From assembly GCF_003264855.1 (NCBI RefSeq), contig NZ_NFZS01000007.1, forward strand, positions 82,104-146,103: DNA of 64,000 nucleotides, read 5' to 3'. The notes under the pieces are model-generated. The model was given only the letters and a program-made list of their open reading frames with translations, ran no database searches and was not told the origin of the DNA. Below are positions 1 through 8,748 of this stretch, piece after piece. The position numbers and the translations under genes were made by a program. The stretch comes from Dyella jiangningensis. GTDB lineage: Bacteria; Pseudomonadota; Gammaproteobacteria; Xanthomonadales; Rhodanobacteraceae. The number at the start of each line of letters is the position of its first letter. Position 1 is the first letter of the stretch.

Positions 1-687
1 CACACCCATGCGCGCGGGCAGCTCTACTGCGTCGAAAGCGGCCTGGTACATGTGCGCACCGCAAAGGGCTCCTGGCTGCTGCCTCCCCACCGCGCCGGCT
101 GGATGCCACCGGGCGTCGAGCACACCGTGACCCTCAGCGGCCGCATGAGTGGCTGGGGCGTGTTCGTGACCCCGCCCGAATGCGGCTGCCTGCCCGCCGA
201 ACCGTGCGTCATCGGGGTCACCGAACTCATGCGCGCGCTGGTGCGCCGCGCCAGTTCGTGGGTGTGGGCGACCGAACTGGACGAAAGCCAGGAACGCATC
301 ACCGCCGTATTGATGGAAGAAATCTGCCGCGCGCAACGCGAACCGCTGCACCTGCCGATGCCGCTCGATCGCCGCGCGTTGCGCATCGCGGTCGCCTTGA
401 TCGAACGCCCCGAGGACAACCGCAGCCTGGAGGAATGGGCCACCTGGGCAGGCCTTTCGCCACGCAGCCTGAGCCGCCTTTTCCGCAGCGAAACGGCGCT
501 GAGCTTCGCGCAATGGCGGCAGTTGGCGAGATTGTCGCGAGGCTTGGAACGGTTGGCCGATGGCGAGGCGGTCTCCGCGGTAGCGGATGCGCTGGGCTAT
601 GCCAGCGTCAGCGCGTTCGTGGCGATGTTCCGCAGGAGCTTCGGGCAGCCGCCGGCGCGGTATTTTGCGGCGCAGGCGGCGGTGTAG
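1..687 (+). CDS. AraC-family transcriptional regulator (5' truncated by window edge)
   Basis: The frame is open from the first base, so the true start lies outside; about 228 codons are visible. The first ~50 residues look like the cupin-type sensor half of AraC regulators (HARGQL, then PPHRAGWMPPGVEHT). The last ~100 residues form the paired helix-turn-helix DNA-binding domain (LEEWATWAGLSPRSLSRLF, then ADALGYASVSAFVAMFRRSFG read in two parts). Such proteins usually control an adjacent gene, which here would be upstream of the window. The gene is followed by a long repeat-filled stretch, so nothing downstream is likely to be co-transcribed. The ligand is unknown. Confidence 0.85.
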   Translation, partial: HTHARGQLYCVESGLVHVRTAKGSWLLPPHRAGWMPPGVEHTVTLSGRMSGWGVFVTPPECGCLPAEPCVIGVTELMRALVRRASSWVWATELDESQERITAVLMEEICRAQREPLHLPMPLDRRALRIAVALIERPEDNRSLEEWATWAGLSPRSLSRLFRSETALSFAQWRQLARLSRGLERLADGEAVSAVADALGYASVSAFVAMFRRSFGQPPARYFAAQAAV

Positions 688-748
688 CCCTCACTTCTGC
701 GCTGCGCTCTTTTTTGGGGGAGCAGCGCCCTTGTGGGCATGCACTTTT

Positions 749-773
749 GTGGGAGCGCACTCTGTGCGCGACG
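749..773 (+). repeat. REP palindrome, single, diverged
   Basis: TGTGGGAGCGCACTCTGTGCGCGA is a variant of the window-wide REP (GTAGGAGCGCACCCAGTGCG then CGA) with GTGG in place of the GTAG head. No inverted partner lies within 200 bp. Confidence 0.6.
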
Positions 774-904
774 GCTCATTGATTTCCTAGGTAGTGCAAG
801 CGTTAGCTCCCTCTCCCTGCGGGAGAGGGCTGGGGAGAGGGTGCGGTTTTCGCGTGATTTGTCATTCGAGGAATGGTTCGACCTTTGCCTTCGGTTGCTG
901 TGCT

Positions 905-1400
905 GCCGCAAGCCTGCCGCTTACGACGCAAAGCTAGTCCCTGTGGGACGACGCGAAGCTAGTCCCTGTGGGAAGCTCGAGCCACTTTTCTTTTGCTGGC
1001 CCACGCACGCGCCTTTTGCGTGCGAACGGCGAAGCCGGCCCGCACGCGGGGAGGCGCCATGGATGGCGCCGGCTTTGAGGAGCGAGGAAGGGCGGAGGGC
1101 GCTAGCCCGGAGTCAAAGTCCCACGGGATTAGCTTCGCGTCAAAAGTAACCCAAAGAAAATGGCCTTGAGAGCCAAGGCTCATAGCAGTGCGGGGGATAG
1201 AAGCGTCGGTCGACCGAGGCCAGTCCTGCTGCGCTCGTTACTACCTCGAACGGTGCCGCTACGCCGCAACGCGCCGCAGCGAAGAGGGCTTAAAGCAGCT
1301 TCGTCGGTCGGCGAGGAATGCCGAGCGCCTTCTCCCTCTCCCCTCCGGGGAGAGGGCTGGGGTGAGGGGCAGTTGCTCGCGAAGGCACTTCCTACGACCT
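905..1400 (+). repeat. Composite intergenic repeat, family 1, copy A (with cassette)
   Basis: This block is closely matched by 14302-14810 and, inverted, by 60815-61330 and 43760-44120. It contains tandem 24-nt units beginning GACGC(A/G)AAGCTAGTCCC at 925-948 and 950-973, a CACTTTTCTTTTGCTGG segment, a 139-bp cassette at 1003-1141 that ends in an inverted copy of the 24-nt unit, the CAAAAGTAACCCAAAGAAAA segment, and a CT-rich palindrome near the right end. It is non-coding and its mobility mechanism is unknown. Confidence 0.7.
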
Positions 1401-1406
1401 AACCTC

Positions 1407-1518
1407 TGTAGGAGCGCACCCAGTGCGCGATCGCAGCGTGACGGCATACCTCATCTCGACATCCGCAGACCGAGGCAACCCTGCCAGTGCGCGGTCGCGC
1501 ACTGGGTGCGCTCCTACA
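1407..1518. repeat. REP pair (BIME), head to head
   Basis: A forward REP at 1407-1431 faces an inverted REP at 1494-1518, with about 60 bp between. Both carry the GTAGGAGCGC head and the GTGCGCGA tail. Confidence 0.8.
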
Positions 1519-1536
1519 AATAGCGAACCGCGGCTT

Positions 1537-2102
1537 TTAGCTCCGCGATGCGATGTGCCGCGCAGCGGCACGAGCCTTCATCCAATCCCCTGTGTGGCGG
1601 TGAGGGGTGGACGAATAGGCCCCGCAGGGGTGCCCGACAAGGATGTCGGGCACTTTTCGTCCGGGCAGGAGCCCGGTCGAAAAGCCCGGCCGCCCCTCAC
1701 AAACTGGCTGGGCGCAGCCCGGCCAGCGCCACACCGGGGTGCTCTTTCTTTTGGTTACTTTTGACGCGAAGCTAATCCCGTGGGACTTTGACTCAGGGCA
1801 TCCTCCCTTCGCCCTTCCTCGCTCCTCAAAGCCGGCGCCATCCATGGCGCCTCCCCGCGTGCGGGCCGGCTTCGCCGTTCGCACGCGCTCCTGCGCGTGC
1901 GTGAGCACGCAAAGAAAAGTAACCCGGGCCGCGGCAGCGGTCCGGAAGCCCGCCGCCCCACAGGGACTCCCTTCGGTCGCAGGCGAGCCCGGTTGCCGTA
2001 TAGCGACAACCGAAGACCGAGGCTCTGGGCCCCGGCCTGCGCCGGGGCGACGATCATGTAGACCGACGCGAAAGGCGATCGCGCACTGGGTGCGCTCCTA
2101 CA
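1537..2102 (-). repeat. Composite intergenic repeat, family 2, copy with cassette, ending in a REP
   Basis: The same order of blocks recurs at 14845-15121: GCGATGTGCCGCGCAGCGGC, CTCTTTCTTTTGGTTA, GCACGCAAAGAAAAGT, GGGCCGCGGCAGCGG, CGACAACCGAAGACCGAGGC, a CCGGCCTGCGCCGG palindrome and a terminal REP at 2077-2102. This copy additionally has an extra segment at about 1608-1735 and the 139-140-bp cassette at 1763-1902, inverted relative to copy A. It is non-coding. Confidence 0.65.
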
Positions 2103-2136
2103 AAAAAAAGAAGGGCGGGGCATCCAGCCCCGCCCT
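2102..2136 (-). terminator. Rho-independent terminator of the S9 peptidase gene
   Basis: The stem AGGGCGGGGC / GCCCCGCCCT has a 5-nt loop and is followed on the minus strand by a T run (A run at 2102-2109 on the plus strand). It lies 45 bp past the stop of the leftward peptidase gene. Confidence 0.85.
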
Positions 2137-2181
2137 CCCGTACGCCCACCCTCCGCGACGCAGAGGACAACCAGCCGGCAA

Positions 2182-4617
2182 TTACTGCTTCACCGGCTTC
2201 ACATACGTATTGAACAACTCATCGATACGACGGTACTCGTCATGCCACGAATCCGGATGCACGAAGCCGTGGCGCTCCATCGGATACAGCGACATCCAGA
2301 AGTTGTTCTTGTGCAGCTCGATGAAGCGCTGATACATGCGCACGGTGTCGCTGGCCACCACGTTGTCGTCGATCAGGCCGTGCTGCATCAGCAGCGGATC
2401 CTGCAGCTTGTCGGCATACATGATCGGCGAGCTGGCCGCGTAGGCCTCGGGATCGAGCTGGGGATCGTTGAGGATGTTGGAGGTGTATTCGTGGTTGTAG
2501 CTGGTCCAGTCGGTGACCGGACGCAGCGCGGAACCCGCCGCGAATTCGCCCGGTGCACGCAGCAGGGCCATCAGCGTCATGAAGCCGCCGTAGCTGCCGC
2601 CGTAGATGCCCACGCGCCTGGGATCGACGCCACGGTTCTTCACCAGCCACGCCTTGCCGTCGAGCAGGTCTTCCAGTTCCGGATGACCCATCTGGCGATA
2701 GATCGCCGTGCGCCAGTCGCGGCCATAGCCTTCGGAGGCGCGGTAGTCTATGTCCAGCACCACGTAGCCCTGCTGCACCAGCAGGTTGTGGAACATCTGT
2801 TCGCGGAAGTAGTTGGAGTACGACAGCGTGACGTTCTGCAGATAGCCCGCACCGTGCACGAAGATCACCGCCGGACGCGAGGCAGTCGTGCCGGCATCGC
2901 TCGGGCCGTAGTACTTCGCCCAGATGGTTCCCGCGCCATGCGAGGACGCCACCGGCACGATCTGCGGCTGCAGCCATTGATGCGCGGTGAACTCCGGCTT
3001 CATGGTGTTGGTGAGTTCGCGCGGCGTGCCGCCGGCGGCGTCCTGCACGGCGAGCTGCGCCAGCACGTAGGGCGAGGAATGCAGCACGGCGAGCTTGCGG
3101 CCATCCGGCGACAGCGCGAAGTCGTCCATGCCCTGGTACTGCGTCACGCGGGCGAGCTCGCCGCCGGCTGCCGGTACGCGGTAGACGTCGTAGCTGTACG
3201 GCGCCACCTGGTTGGTGCGCACGTAGAACCACTGGCCGTCTTCGCTGAGCACCGGATGGCTCACTTCGAACTTGCCGCTGGTGAGCGCCTTCGCCTTGCC
3301 GGCGAGCGACTTGGTGTAGAGCTGCGAGTAGCCGGTCTCTTCGCTGAGATACCACAGCGTGCGGCCGTCCTTGAGCCAGCCGAAATCGTTGAAGTTCCAG
3401 TTGATCCACGCGTGGTCGGTGAGACGGTGCTGCGGCACCAGCGCGTGCTTGTCGAAGTCGACGCTGGCGATCCAGCGATCCTTGTTGTCGATGGCGCGCA
3501 GCTGGATGGCGACGTTCTGGCCGTCGTCGCTCCATGCGATGCCGCCGCCACCGCCGTCATCGGCGTTGGAAACGATGCGCACCGCGCGCAGGTCCGGCGC
3601 CTTCAGCGCCTTGGCTTCGTCGTCCTTGCCGTCCTTCTGCAGCGCGGCGATGGTCTTGGCGCGGATGTCCTTGAGCGGATCGTCCTTGATGCCTGGCAGG
3701 CCGTCGGTCTTCAGCGGATAGAACGTCGCGGCCTTCAGGTCCACCAGCACCAGCGACTGCGGCGCGGGATCGTCGCGACCCACGTAGCTGCGCGTTTCCT
3801 GCTGCTCGGCATAGCCCGATTCGGTGACGTAGTGGGTGATCTCGGGACGCTTGCCGCCCTTGGAGCCCTTGGGCTTGGTGACCACCAGCATCCAGCGACC
3901 GTCGGGCGACAGTTCGGTGTCGGCCGGTTCGCCGCTTTCGCCCAGATAGATCGGCTTGGGTGCGCGACCGGCATCGGCGGCGATCAGTTCGTCGTCGCGC
4001 GTGCGCTGGGCGTCCTTGTCCGCCTTGTTCTCGCGCAGCGACTTGAACAGGGCAAGCTGGTCACGCTCCAGGTCATTGTGCTTCTTGGCCTGCGGGTCGT
4101 CGGCGAAGCGCAGCGTCGCGGCGGGCGCCGTCGCGCCGCTGGCGAGGTTGTAGACGAACCAATTGATGCCCATGCGGAACTGCAGCGAACGGCCGTCGCT
4201 GGAGAAGCGCGGCGAGGATTCCGACTCCGGCGTCTGCGTCACCTGCACGCGCCGGCCGGTGGCGAGGTCCTGCATGAAGACATCGCCGTGGAAGATGTAC
4301 GCGGCATGGCGATGCGAACGGTCGAACACCGCCGGACCTTCCGCTTGCGCCATCGCGGCCGGGTCGAGCTTCACGCTCTGGCCGGTGGCCGGGTCGACGC
4401 GGTACAGGTCGCGCACCTTGCTGCCATCGCGCTTGAGCGAGTAATACAGACTGTGCCCGTCCACGCTCCAGTAGGGCGATTCCACCGCGGCGCCGATCCA
4501 ATCCGGATTGGCCATGATGGTTTCCAGGTCCAGCTGTCCGCCCGGCGCAGCTGGCGACATGGCGGCCGCGGGCAACGCGGCGAGGGCGGCAAGGCCGGCG
4601 AACAGCAGTTGGCGCAT
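2182..4617 (-). CDS. S9 family (prolyl oligopeptidase/DPP-like) secreted serine peptidase
   Basis: A protein of 811 residues. The start ATG at 4617 is preferred over an upstream one because it opens a clean signal peptide (MRQLLFAGLAALAALPAAA) and has GGAG a few bases upstream. Residues ~30-540 form the beta-propeller half with WD40-like SPDGR motifs. The C-terminal alpha/beta-hydrolase carries the nucleophile in GGSYGG, the acid in HGLIDDNV and the histidine in ERHGFVHP. The expected role is exopeptidase cleavage of peptides in the periplasm or outside. A second S9 enzyme of the DPP-IV arrangement is at 51008-53290. It is a single-gene unit with its own terminator. Substrate specificity cannot be read from sequence. 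Confidence 0.9.
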   Translation of the reverse strand: MRQLLFAGLAALAALPAAAMSPAAPGGQLDLETIMANPDWIGAAVESPYWSVDGHSLYYSLKRDGSKVRDLYRVDPATGQSVKLDPAAMAQAEGPAVFDRSHRHAAYIFHGDVFMQDLATGRRVQVTQTPESESSPRFSSDGRSLQFRMGINWFVYNLASGATAPAATLRFADDPQAKKHNDLERDQLALFKSLRENKADKDAQRTRDDELIAADAGRAPKPIYLGESGEPADTELSPDGRWMLVVTKPKGSKGGKRPEITHYVTESGYAEQQETRSYVGRDDPAPQSLVLVDLKAATFYPLKTDGLPGIKDDPLKDIRAKTIAALQKDGKDDEAKALKAPDLRAVRIVSNADDGGGGGIAWSDDGQNVAIQLRAIDNKDRWIASVDFDKHALVPQHRLTDHAWINWNFNDFGWLKDGRTLWYLSEETGYSQLYTKSLAGKAKALTSGKFEVSHPVLSEDGQWFYVRTNQVAPYSYDVYRVPAAGGELARVTQYQGMDDFALSPDGRKLAVLHSSPYVLAQLAVQDAAGGTPRELTNTMKPEFTAHQWLQPQIVPVASSHGAGTIWAKYYGPSDAGTTASRPAVIFVHGAGYLQNVTLSYSNYFREQMFHNLLVQQGYVVLDIDYRASEGYGRDWRTAIYRQMGHPELEDLLDGKAWLVKNRGVDPRRVGIYGGSYGGFMTLMALLRAPGEFAAGSALRPVTDWTSYNHEYTSNILNDPQLDPEAYAASSPIMYADKLQDPLLMQHGLIDDNVVASDTVRMYQRFIELHKNNFWMSLYPMERHGFVHPDSWHDEYRRIDELFNTYVKPVKQ

Positions 4618-4877
4618 GGAAGGCTCCGCAGTCAAAAGGGCGGAGCATAGCGGCGTGGATGAGGCTGGCAAGCGCCGTTGGTATGGGTTCAAAGTAGCCG
4701 CCTAGGCAGCTAGTCTTGCTGGCTAGCCTGGCCGCCCGGCATTCGTCCCCATTCGCCGCGTGGCCCTCGCCAGAAACAGATCCTCTGTCGGCAGATGTGC
4801 GGGTAGTGCGTTGAATGAGTTTCGTGGCGTGCCGTTCGGCAGGCTCGTTGTGACCCCTTCCCCAGCAGAACCCCCAC

Positions 4878-5543
4878 ATGCCCCTTCCCACCGTCGAGAT
4901 CGAAACTTCCGCCAACCCCACGCACAGCGTGATCTGGCTGCATGGCCTGGGCGCCGACGGCAACGACTTCGCGCCCATCGTGCCCGAGCTGGTCGCGCCC
5001 GCCTGGCCGGCGCTGCGCTTCGTGTTTCCCCATGCGCCGGTGCGCCCGGTCACGGTCAACGGCGGCATGCCGATGCGCGCGTGGTACGACATCGTCGGCG
5101 TGGACCTGGTGTCGCGCCAGGATGAAACCGGCATGCGCGCGTCGAACGCGAGCGTGGAAACGCTGATCGCCCGCGAGAACGAGCGCGGCGTGCCGACCGA
5201 GCGCATCCTGCTCGCCGGCTTCTCGCAGGGCGGTGCGATCGCGCTGTCGGCCGGCCTGCGCCACGCCGATCGCGTCGCCGGCATCATCGCGCTGTCCACC
5301 TACCTGCCCATGCAGGATTCCTTCGCGCTGGAGCGCTCGGCCGCCAACGCCGCGACACCGATCTTCTGGGGCCACGGCACCGGCGATCCGATCGTGCCGC
5401 TCACGCGCGGCGTGAACTCGCGCGACCTGCTGCAGTCGCTGGGCTACCAGGTCTCGTGGCACACCTACCCGATGCCGCATTCGGTCTGCGCCGAGGAAGT
5501 GGCCGACCTGCGCCACTGGATCACCGCCCGCCTGGCGGGCTGA
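4878..5543 (+). CDS. Alpha/beta-hydrolase carboxylesterase (phospholipase/carboxylesterase family)
   Basis: A 221-residue cytosolic esterase of the acyl-protein thioesterase-like carboxylesterase family. It shows the oxyanion-loop motif LHGLGADGNDF near residue 20, the nucleophile motif GFSQGG near residue 116, the acid in GTGDPIVP and the histidine in MPHSVC near the C-terminus. The length is usual for the family. It is divergent from the S9 peptidase and sits 46 bp before the sensor kinase gene, so the three rightward genes may share transcription. The natural substrate is unknown; short-chain esters or lysophospholipids are usual for the family. Confidence 0.9.
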   Translation: MPLPTVEIETSANPTHSVIWLHGLGADGNDFAPIVPELVAPAWPALRFVFPHAPVRPVTVNGGMPMRAWYDIVGVDLVSRQDETGMRASNASVETLIARENERGVPTERILLAGFSQGGAIALSAGLRHADRVAGIIALSTYLPMQDSFALERSAANAATPIFWGHGTGDPIVPLTRGVNSRDLLQSLGYQVSWHTYPMPHSVCAEEVADLRHWITARLAG

Positions 5544-5589
5544 GCGGCATCGCAGAAGCGTCCGCACCCATTGCGGCATACTCCGCCGC

Positions 5590-6660
5590 ATGAGGGAGTC
5601 CAACGACGATCCGCAATCGCCCGGCCACCAGGGACACCACGCGCTGCCCGATTTCTGCAGCGCGCCGGTGATCTTCGCGCTGCTGGTGGTGGGCGCGATC
5701 ACCGTCACCGTGATGTGGCTGGCGCCGAACAACAGCCATGGCTGGCGTGGCTACAGCGTCGGCATGCTGTTCGCCCAATGGCTGGCGCTGGTGATCGGCG
5801 TGGCGCTATGCAAGCTGAAACCACTGCTGCAACGGCTTCCCGGGCACGCGCCTTATGCGGGCGTGTGGCTGGCGATGGTCGCGATCGTCGCCTGCGGCAG
5901 CGCCGCCGTGCACTGGATGGACGGCGCGATGCAGATGCAGCTGCTCACCGACACCACCGGCGATTTCGTGCAGAACAACACCGCCATCACCGCGCTGCTC
6001 GGCGCGGCGATGCTGCGCTATTTCTACCTGCAGGCGCAGTGGCAGACGCGCCTGGCCGCGGTGACGCAGGCACAGGTCGCGGCGCTGCAGGCACGCATTC
6101 GTCCGCATTTCCTGTTCAACAGCATGAATACCGTGGCGGCCCTCGTACGCGTCGATCCGGCGGCGGCGGAACGCACGGTGGAAGACCTGTCCGAACTGTT
6201 CCGCGCGGCACTGGGCGAACACAGCACGCGCGACGGCACGCTGGGCGAGGAGCTGGGGCTGGTCGAGCGCTATCTCGACATCGAGCAGTTGCGCCTGGGC
6301 GAGCGCCTGCGCGTGCGCCGCGAGCTGCTTGACCTGCCCGCGGACTACCCGCTGCCACGCCTGCTGCTGCAACCGCTGGTGGAAAACGCCGTGCGCCACG
6401 GCATCCAGCCGCTGCGCGAAGGCGGCGAGATCATCCTGCGCGGCCACCGCGAAGGCGAGGGCATCCTGATCGAAATCGACAACCCGCTCGCGGGCACGCC
6501 GACGCCCGGCGGGCACGGCCATGGCCTGGACAACGTGCGCCAACGCGTCGCCTATCGTTATGGCGCGCGGGCGCGCGTGCAGGCTGGGCCCGTCGATGGC
6601 CGCTTCGTGGTGCGGCTGCAACTTCCCGGACAAGCTTCCCATGCGCGTACTGATCGTTGA
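5590..6660 (+). CDS. algZ: LytS/AlgZ (FimS)-type sensor histidine kinase
   Basis: A 356-residue membrane kinase. Four transmembrane segments fill residues ~18-150. The His_kinase domain follows with the phospho-acceptor block RPHFLFNSMNTVAALVR, and a GHKL ATPase has VENAVRHGIQP as its N box and GHGHGLDNVRQR as its G box. It overlaps the response-regulator start by 20 bp, so the two are translationally linked. The pair precedes hemC as algZ-algR precedes hemC in Pseudomonas and Xanthomonads, where it controls surface properties such as type IV pili and exopolysaccharide. The symbol rests on this synteny plus family match. Confidence 0.85.
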   Translation: MRESNDDPQSPGHQGHHALPDFCSAPVIFALLVVGAITVTVMWLAPNNSHGWRGYSVGMLFAQWLALVIGVALCKLKPLLQRLPGHAPYAGVWLAMVAIVACGSAAVHWMDGAMQMQLLTDTTGDFVQNNTAITALLGAAMLRYFYLQAQWQTRLAAVTQAQVAALQARIRPHFLFNSMNTVAALVRVDPAAAERTVEDLSELFRAALGEHSTRDGTLGEELGLVERYLDIEQLRLGERLRVRRELLDLPADYPLPRLLLQPLVENAVRHGIQPLREGGEIILRGHREGEGILIEIDNPLAGTPTPGGHGHGLDNVRQRVAYRYGARARVQAGPVDGRFVVRLQLPGQASHARTDR

Positions 6661-7345
6661 CGACGAACCGCTGGCCCGCGCGCGGCTGGCCTCGCTGCTC
6701 GCCGAATGCAGCGACGTCGAGGTGGTCGGCAGCGTCGGCGATGGCGACGCGGCGATGGCAGCGCTCGGCGACCTGCAGCCCGACGTGCTGCTGCTGGACA
6801 TCAACATGCCCGGCCTCACCGGCACCGCGCTCGCGCAGCGCCTGGCCGGACGCAAGCGTCCGCTGGTGGTGTTCTGCACGGCCTACGAGAACCATGCGCT
6901 GCACGCGTTCGATCTCGGCGCGGTCGACTACCTGCTCAAGCCGGTGCGCCTCGAACGATTGAACGAAGCCCTGCAGCGCGCGGGCCAGCGGCTGCAGCAG
7001 ATGCCACGCGAGACGGTCAGCTACCTGCATGGACGGCTGCGCGGCGAGCAGGTGCGCGTGGCGCTGAACGACGTGGTCAGCCTCGTGGCCGAAGAAAAAT
7101 ACGTGGTGGTGCAGCATCGCGGTGGCCAGCTGCTGCTGGAGGAATCGCTGCGGCAGCTGGAGGAGGCTTATCCGCAACAGCTGATCCGCCTGCATCGCAA
7201 CTGCCTGGTGCCATCGCAGCGGCTGGTGGGCCTGAAGACGCTTGCCGATGGCCGCGTGCTGGCCCGCCTGAGCGGCACGGAATTCACGCCCGAGGTGAGC
7301 CGCCGCAACCTGCCCACGCTGCGCAAGCTGCTGCGCATGGGTTGA
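6641..7345 (+). CDS. algR: LytTR-family response regulator (AlgR-like)
   Basis: A 234-residue regulator. The receiver domain (residues 1-~115) shows the acidic pair in IVDDEPLA, the phospho-acceptor aspartate in LLLDINMPG and the lysine in YLLKPV. The C-terminal LytTR DNA-binding domain spans ~135-234 ([25 protein letters not shown]). The ATG at 6641 is the start because it begins exactly at the receiver fold; longer frames run back into the kinase gene. It partners the kinase immediately upstream and is followed after 155 bp by hemC. Confidence 0.9.
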   Translation: MRVLIVDDEPLARARLASLLAECSDVEVVGSVGDGDAAMAALGDLQPDVLLLDINMPGLTGTALAQRLAGRKRPLVVFCTAYENHALHAFDLGAVDYLLKPVRLERLNEALQRAGQRLQQMPRETVSYLHGRLRGEQVRVALNDVVSLVAEEKYVVVQHRGGQLLLEESLRQLEEAYPQQLIRLHRNCLVPSQRLVGLKTLADGRVLARLSGTEFTPEVSRRNLPTLRKLLRMG

Positions 7346-7500
7346 GGCGACGAGTCGTCCGGCACCGCAGCTCGGCGGATGCCTTCCGCATGGCCCGGCC
7401 TGCGACGACACGCGTCGCGTCCACTACCTGCGCCTTGACGGCAATTACGCGACAATGCCGGTCCCCGACGACGCATCGCGCCGCCTCCACCGAGAGCCCC

Positions 7501-8418
7501 ATGACGCCATCCATCCTGCGCATCGCCACCCGCAAGAGCGCGCTAGCGCTATGGCAGGCCGAGCACGTTGCCGCCGAGCTGCGCGCGATCCATCCCGGCC
7601 TGGTGGTCGAACTGGCGCCGATGACCACGCGGGGCGACGAGATCCTGGACAAACCGCTCGCCACCATCGGCGGCAAGGGCCTGTTCCTCAAGGAGCTGGA
7701 AGTGGCGATGCTGGAAGGCCGCGCGGACCTCGCCGTGCACTCGCTCAAGGACGTGCCGGCCGAACTGGAACCGGGCTTCGCCCTGCCCGCTATCCTGCCG
7801 CGTGCGGACGCGGCCGATGCCTTCGTGAGCAATGATTACGCCGACCTCGCCGCGCTGCCACTGGGCGCGCGCGTGGGCACCTCCTCACTGCGCCGCCAGG
7901 CGCAGCTGCGCGCGGCACGGCCGGACCTGACCCTGCTCGACCTGCGCGGCAACGTGGGCACGCGCCTGTCCAAGCTGGACGCGGGCCACTACGACGCCAT
8001 CCTGCTCGCCTGCGCGGGGCTGGAGCGATTGAGCTTGTCTTCCCGCATCCGCAGCCGCCTCAGCGCACCGGACTGGCTGCCGGCGCCGGGACAGGCGGCC
8101 ATCGCCATCGAAGCGCGCAGCGACCAGCCGGCCGTGCTCGAACTGCTGTCGGCGCTGGACGATGCGCAGACGCGCCTGGCCGTCACCGCCGAGCGCTCGA
8201 TGAACCATGCCCTGGGCGGCAGTTGCACGGTACCGGTCGGCGCCTGGTGCACCGTCACCGAACGTGGCCTGCACCTGCGCGGCATGGTGGGCGACGTGAG
8301 CAGCGGACGACTGCTGCTGGCCGAAGCGCAAGCCGAAGGCGATCAGGCCGAAGCACTGGGCAAGCGCGTGGCGGAGGCCTTGTTCGAACAGGGCGCCGGC
8401 GCACTGCTCAACGCCTAG
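7501..8418 (+). CDS. hemC: Porphobilinogen deaminase (hydroxymethylbilane synthase)
   Basis: A 305-residue enzyme that joins four porphobilinogen molecules into hydroxymethylbilane in haem synthesis. Family signatures are present from the start: [44 protein letters not shown], and [10 protein letters not shown], whose cysteine carries the dipyrromethane cofactor. Start ATG 7501 is chosen because the enzyme family begins there; an in-frame extension far upstream overlaps algR in another frame and is spurious. hemD does not follow; a REP region does. The location after algR matches other gammaproteobacteria. Confidence 0.95.
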   Translation: MTPSILRIATRKSALALWQAEHVAAELRAIHPGLVVELAPMTTRGDEILDKPLATIGGKGLFLKELEVAMLEGRADLAVHSLKDVPAELEPGFALPAILPRADAADAFVSNDYADLAALPLGARVGTSSLRRQAQLRAARPDLTLLDLRGNVGTRLSKLDAGHYDAILLACAGLERLSLSSRIRSRLSAPDWLPAPGQAAIAIEARSDQPAVLELLSALDDAQTRLAVTAERSMNHALGGSCTVPVGAWCTVTERGLHLRGMVGDVSSGRLLLAEAQAEGDQAEALGKRVAEALFEQGAGALLNA

Positions 8419-8428
8419 AAAAGTTCTC

Positions 8429-8511
8429 TGTAGGAGCGCACCCAGTGCGCGAAAAGCCTACGGAGCGGTGAACCCGAGGCGCCGCGGTCGCGCACTGGGT
8501 GTGCTCCTACA
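8429..8511. repeat. REP pair (BIME), flank types A and B
   Basis: The forward REP at 8429-8452 continues into the type A flank AAAGCCTACGGAGCG. The inverted REP at 8487-8511 has the type B flank (CGCCGCGGTCGCG read on the plus strand). Confidence 0.85.
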
Positions 8512-8607
8512 AGTGGAGCGTCTCTGTGGCTTACTGGCCGCTGGATGATCAGGCCGGCGCCGTGTGCGAACACGACGCCAGCACACCACTCGGGTGTGCC
8601 AGTCGTC

Positions 8608-8726
8608 TGTGGGAGCGCACCCTGTGCGCGACAAACCCACGAAGCGAGAAGCAAACGGCTCGCGCGACAACCCAGCGCTGCGATCACGCCACCGCGCTGC
8701 GGTCGCGCACAAGGTGCGCTCCCACA
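8608..8726. repeat. REP pair (BIME), GTGG variant
   Basis: A forward REP at 8608-8631 and an inverted REP at 8702-8726 both have TGTGGGAGCGCAC instead of TGTAGGAGCGCAC, matching each other better than the other copies. Confidence 0.8.
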
Positions 8727-8748
8727 GGGCGGATCGGCACGGTGCGAT

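Larger units (their letters stand above)
688..2181. other. Intergenic region of stacked repeats, no real gene
   Basis: About 1.5 kb between the AraC gene and the S9 peptidase holds REP palindromes, two composite repeats in opposite orientation, short CT-rich palindromes (CCCTCTCCC...GGGAGAGGG at about 808-840 and 1325-1370) and the peptidase terminator. Reading frames here translate repeats and recur as near-identical peptides at 14.3-15.1 kb and 60.8-61.3 kb (for example ESKSHGISFASKVT), which argues against coding. Confidence 0.75.
8419..8748. other. Intergenic region with two REP pairs
   Basis: The 330 bp between the converging hemC and DUF481 genes consist mainly of two head-to-head REP pairs. 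I see no gene or clear T-tailed terminator, so the REP hairpins may serve as the only transcript ends here. Confidence 0.6.

Noticed and set aside
1407..1518. Repeated palindromes as a CRISPR array
   Set aside because: Copies are dispersed singly or in inverted pairs, not in regular direct arrays with spacers, and no cas gene is present.
1643..2332. Reading frames in the repeat blocks giving peptides such as SKSHGISFASKVT
   Set aside because: The same peptides recur wherever the composite repeat occurs, in several frames and both orientations, so they reflect repeated DNA rather than genes.
2242..4650. An 802-codon open frame opposite the S9 peptidase
   Set aside because: It is an antisense shadow with a compositionally biased translation; the opposite strand encodes a peptidase with signal peptide and catalytic triad.
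6706..7500. N-terminal extension of HemC by about 265 codons
   Set aside because: The extension overlaps algR in another frame, and HemC family members begin at the ATG at 7501.
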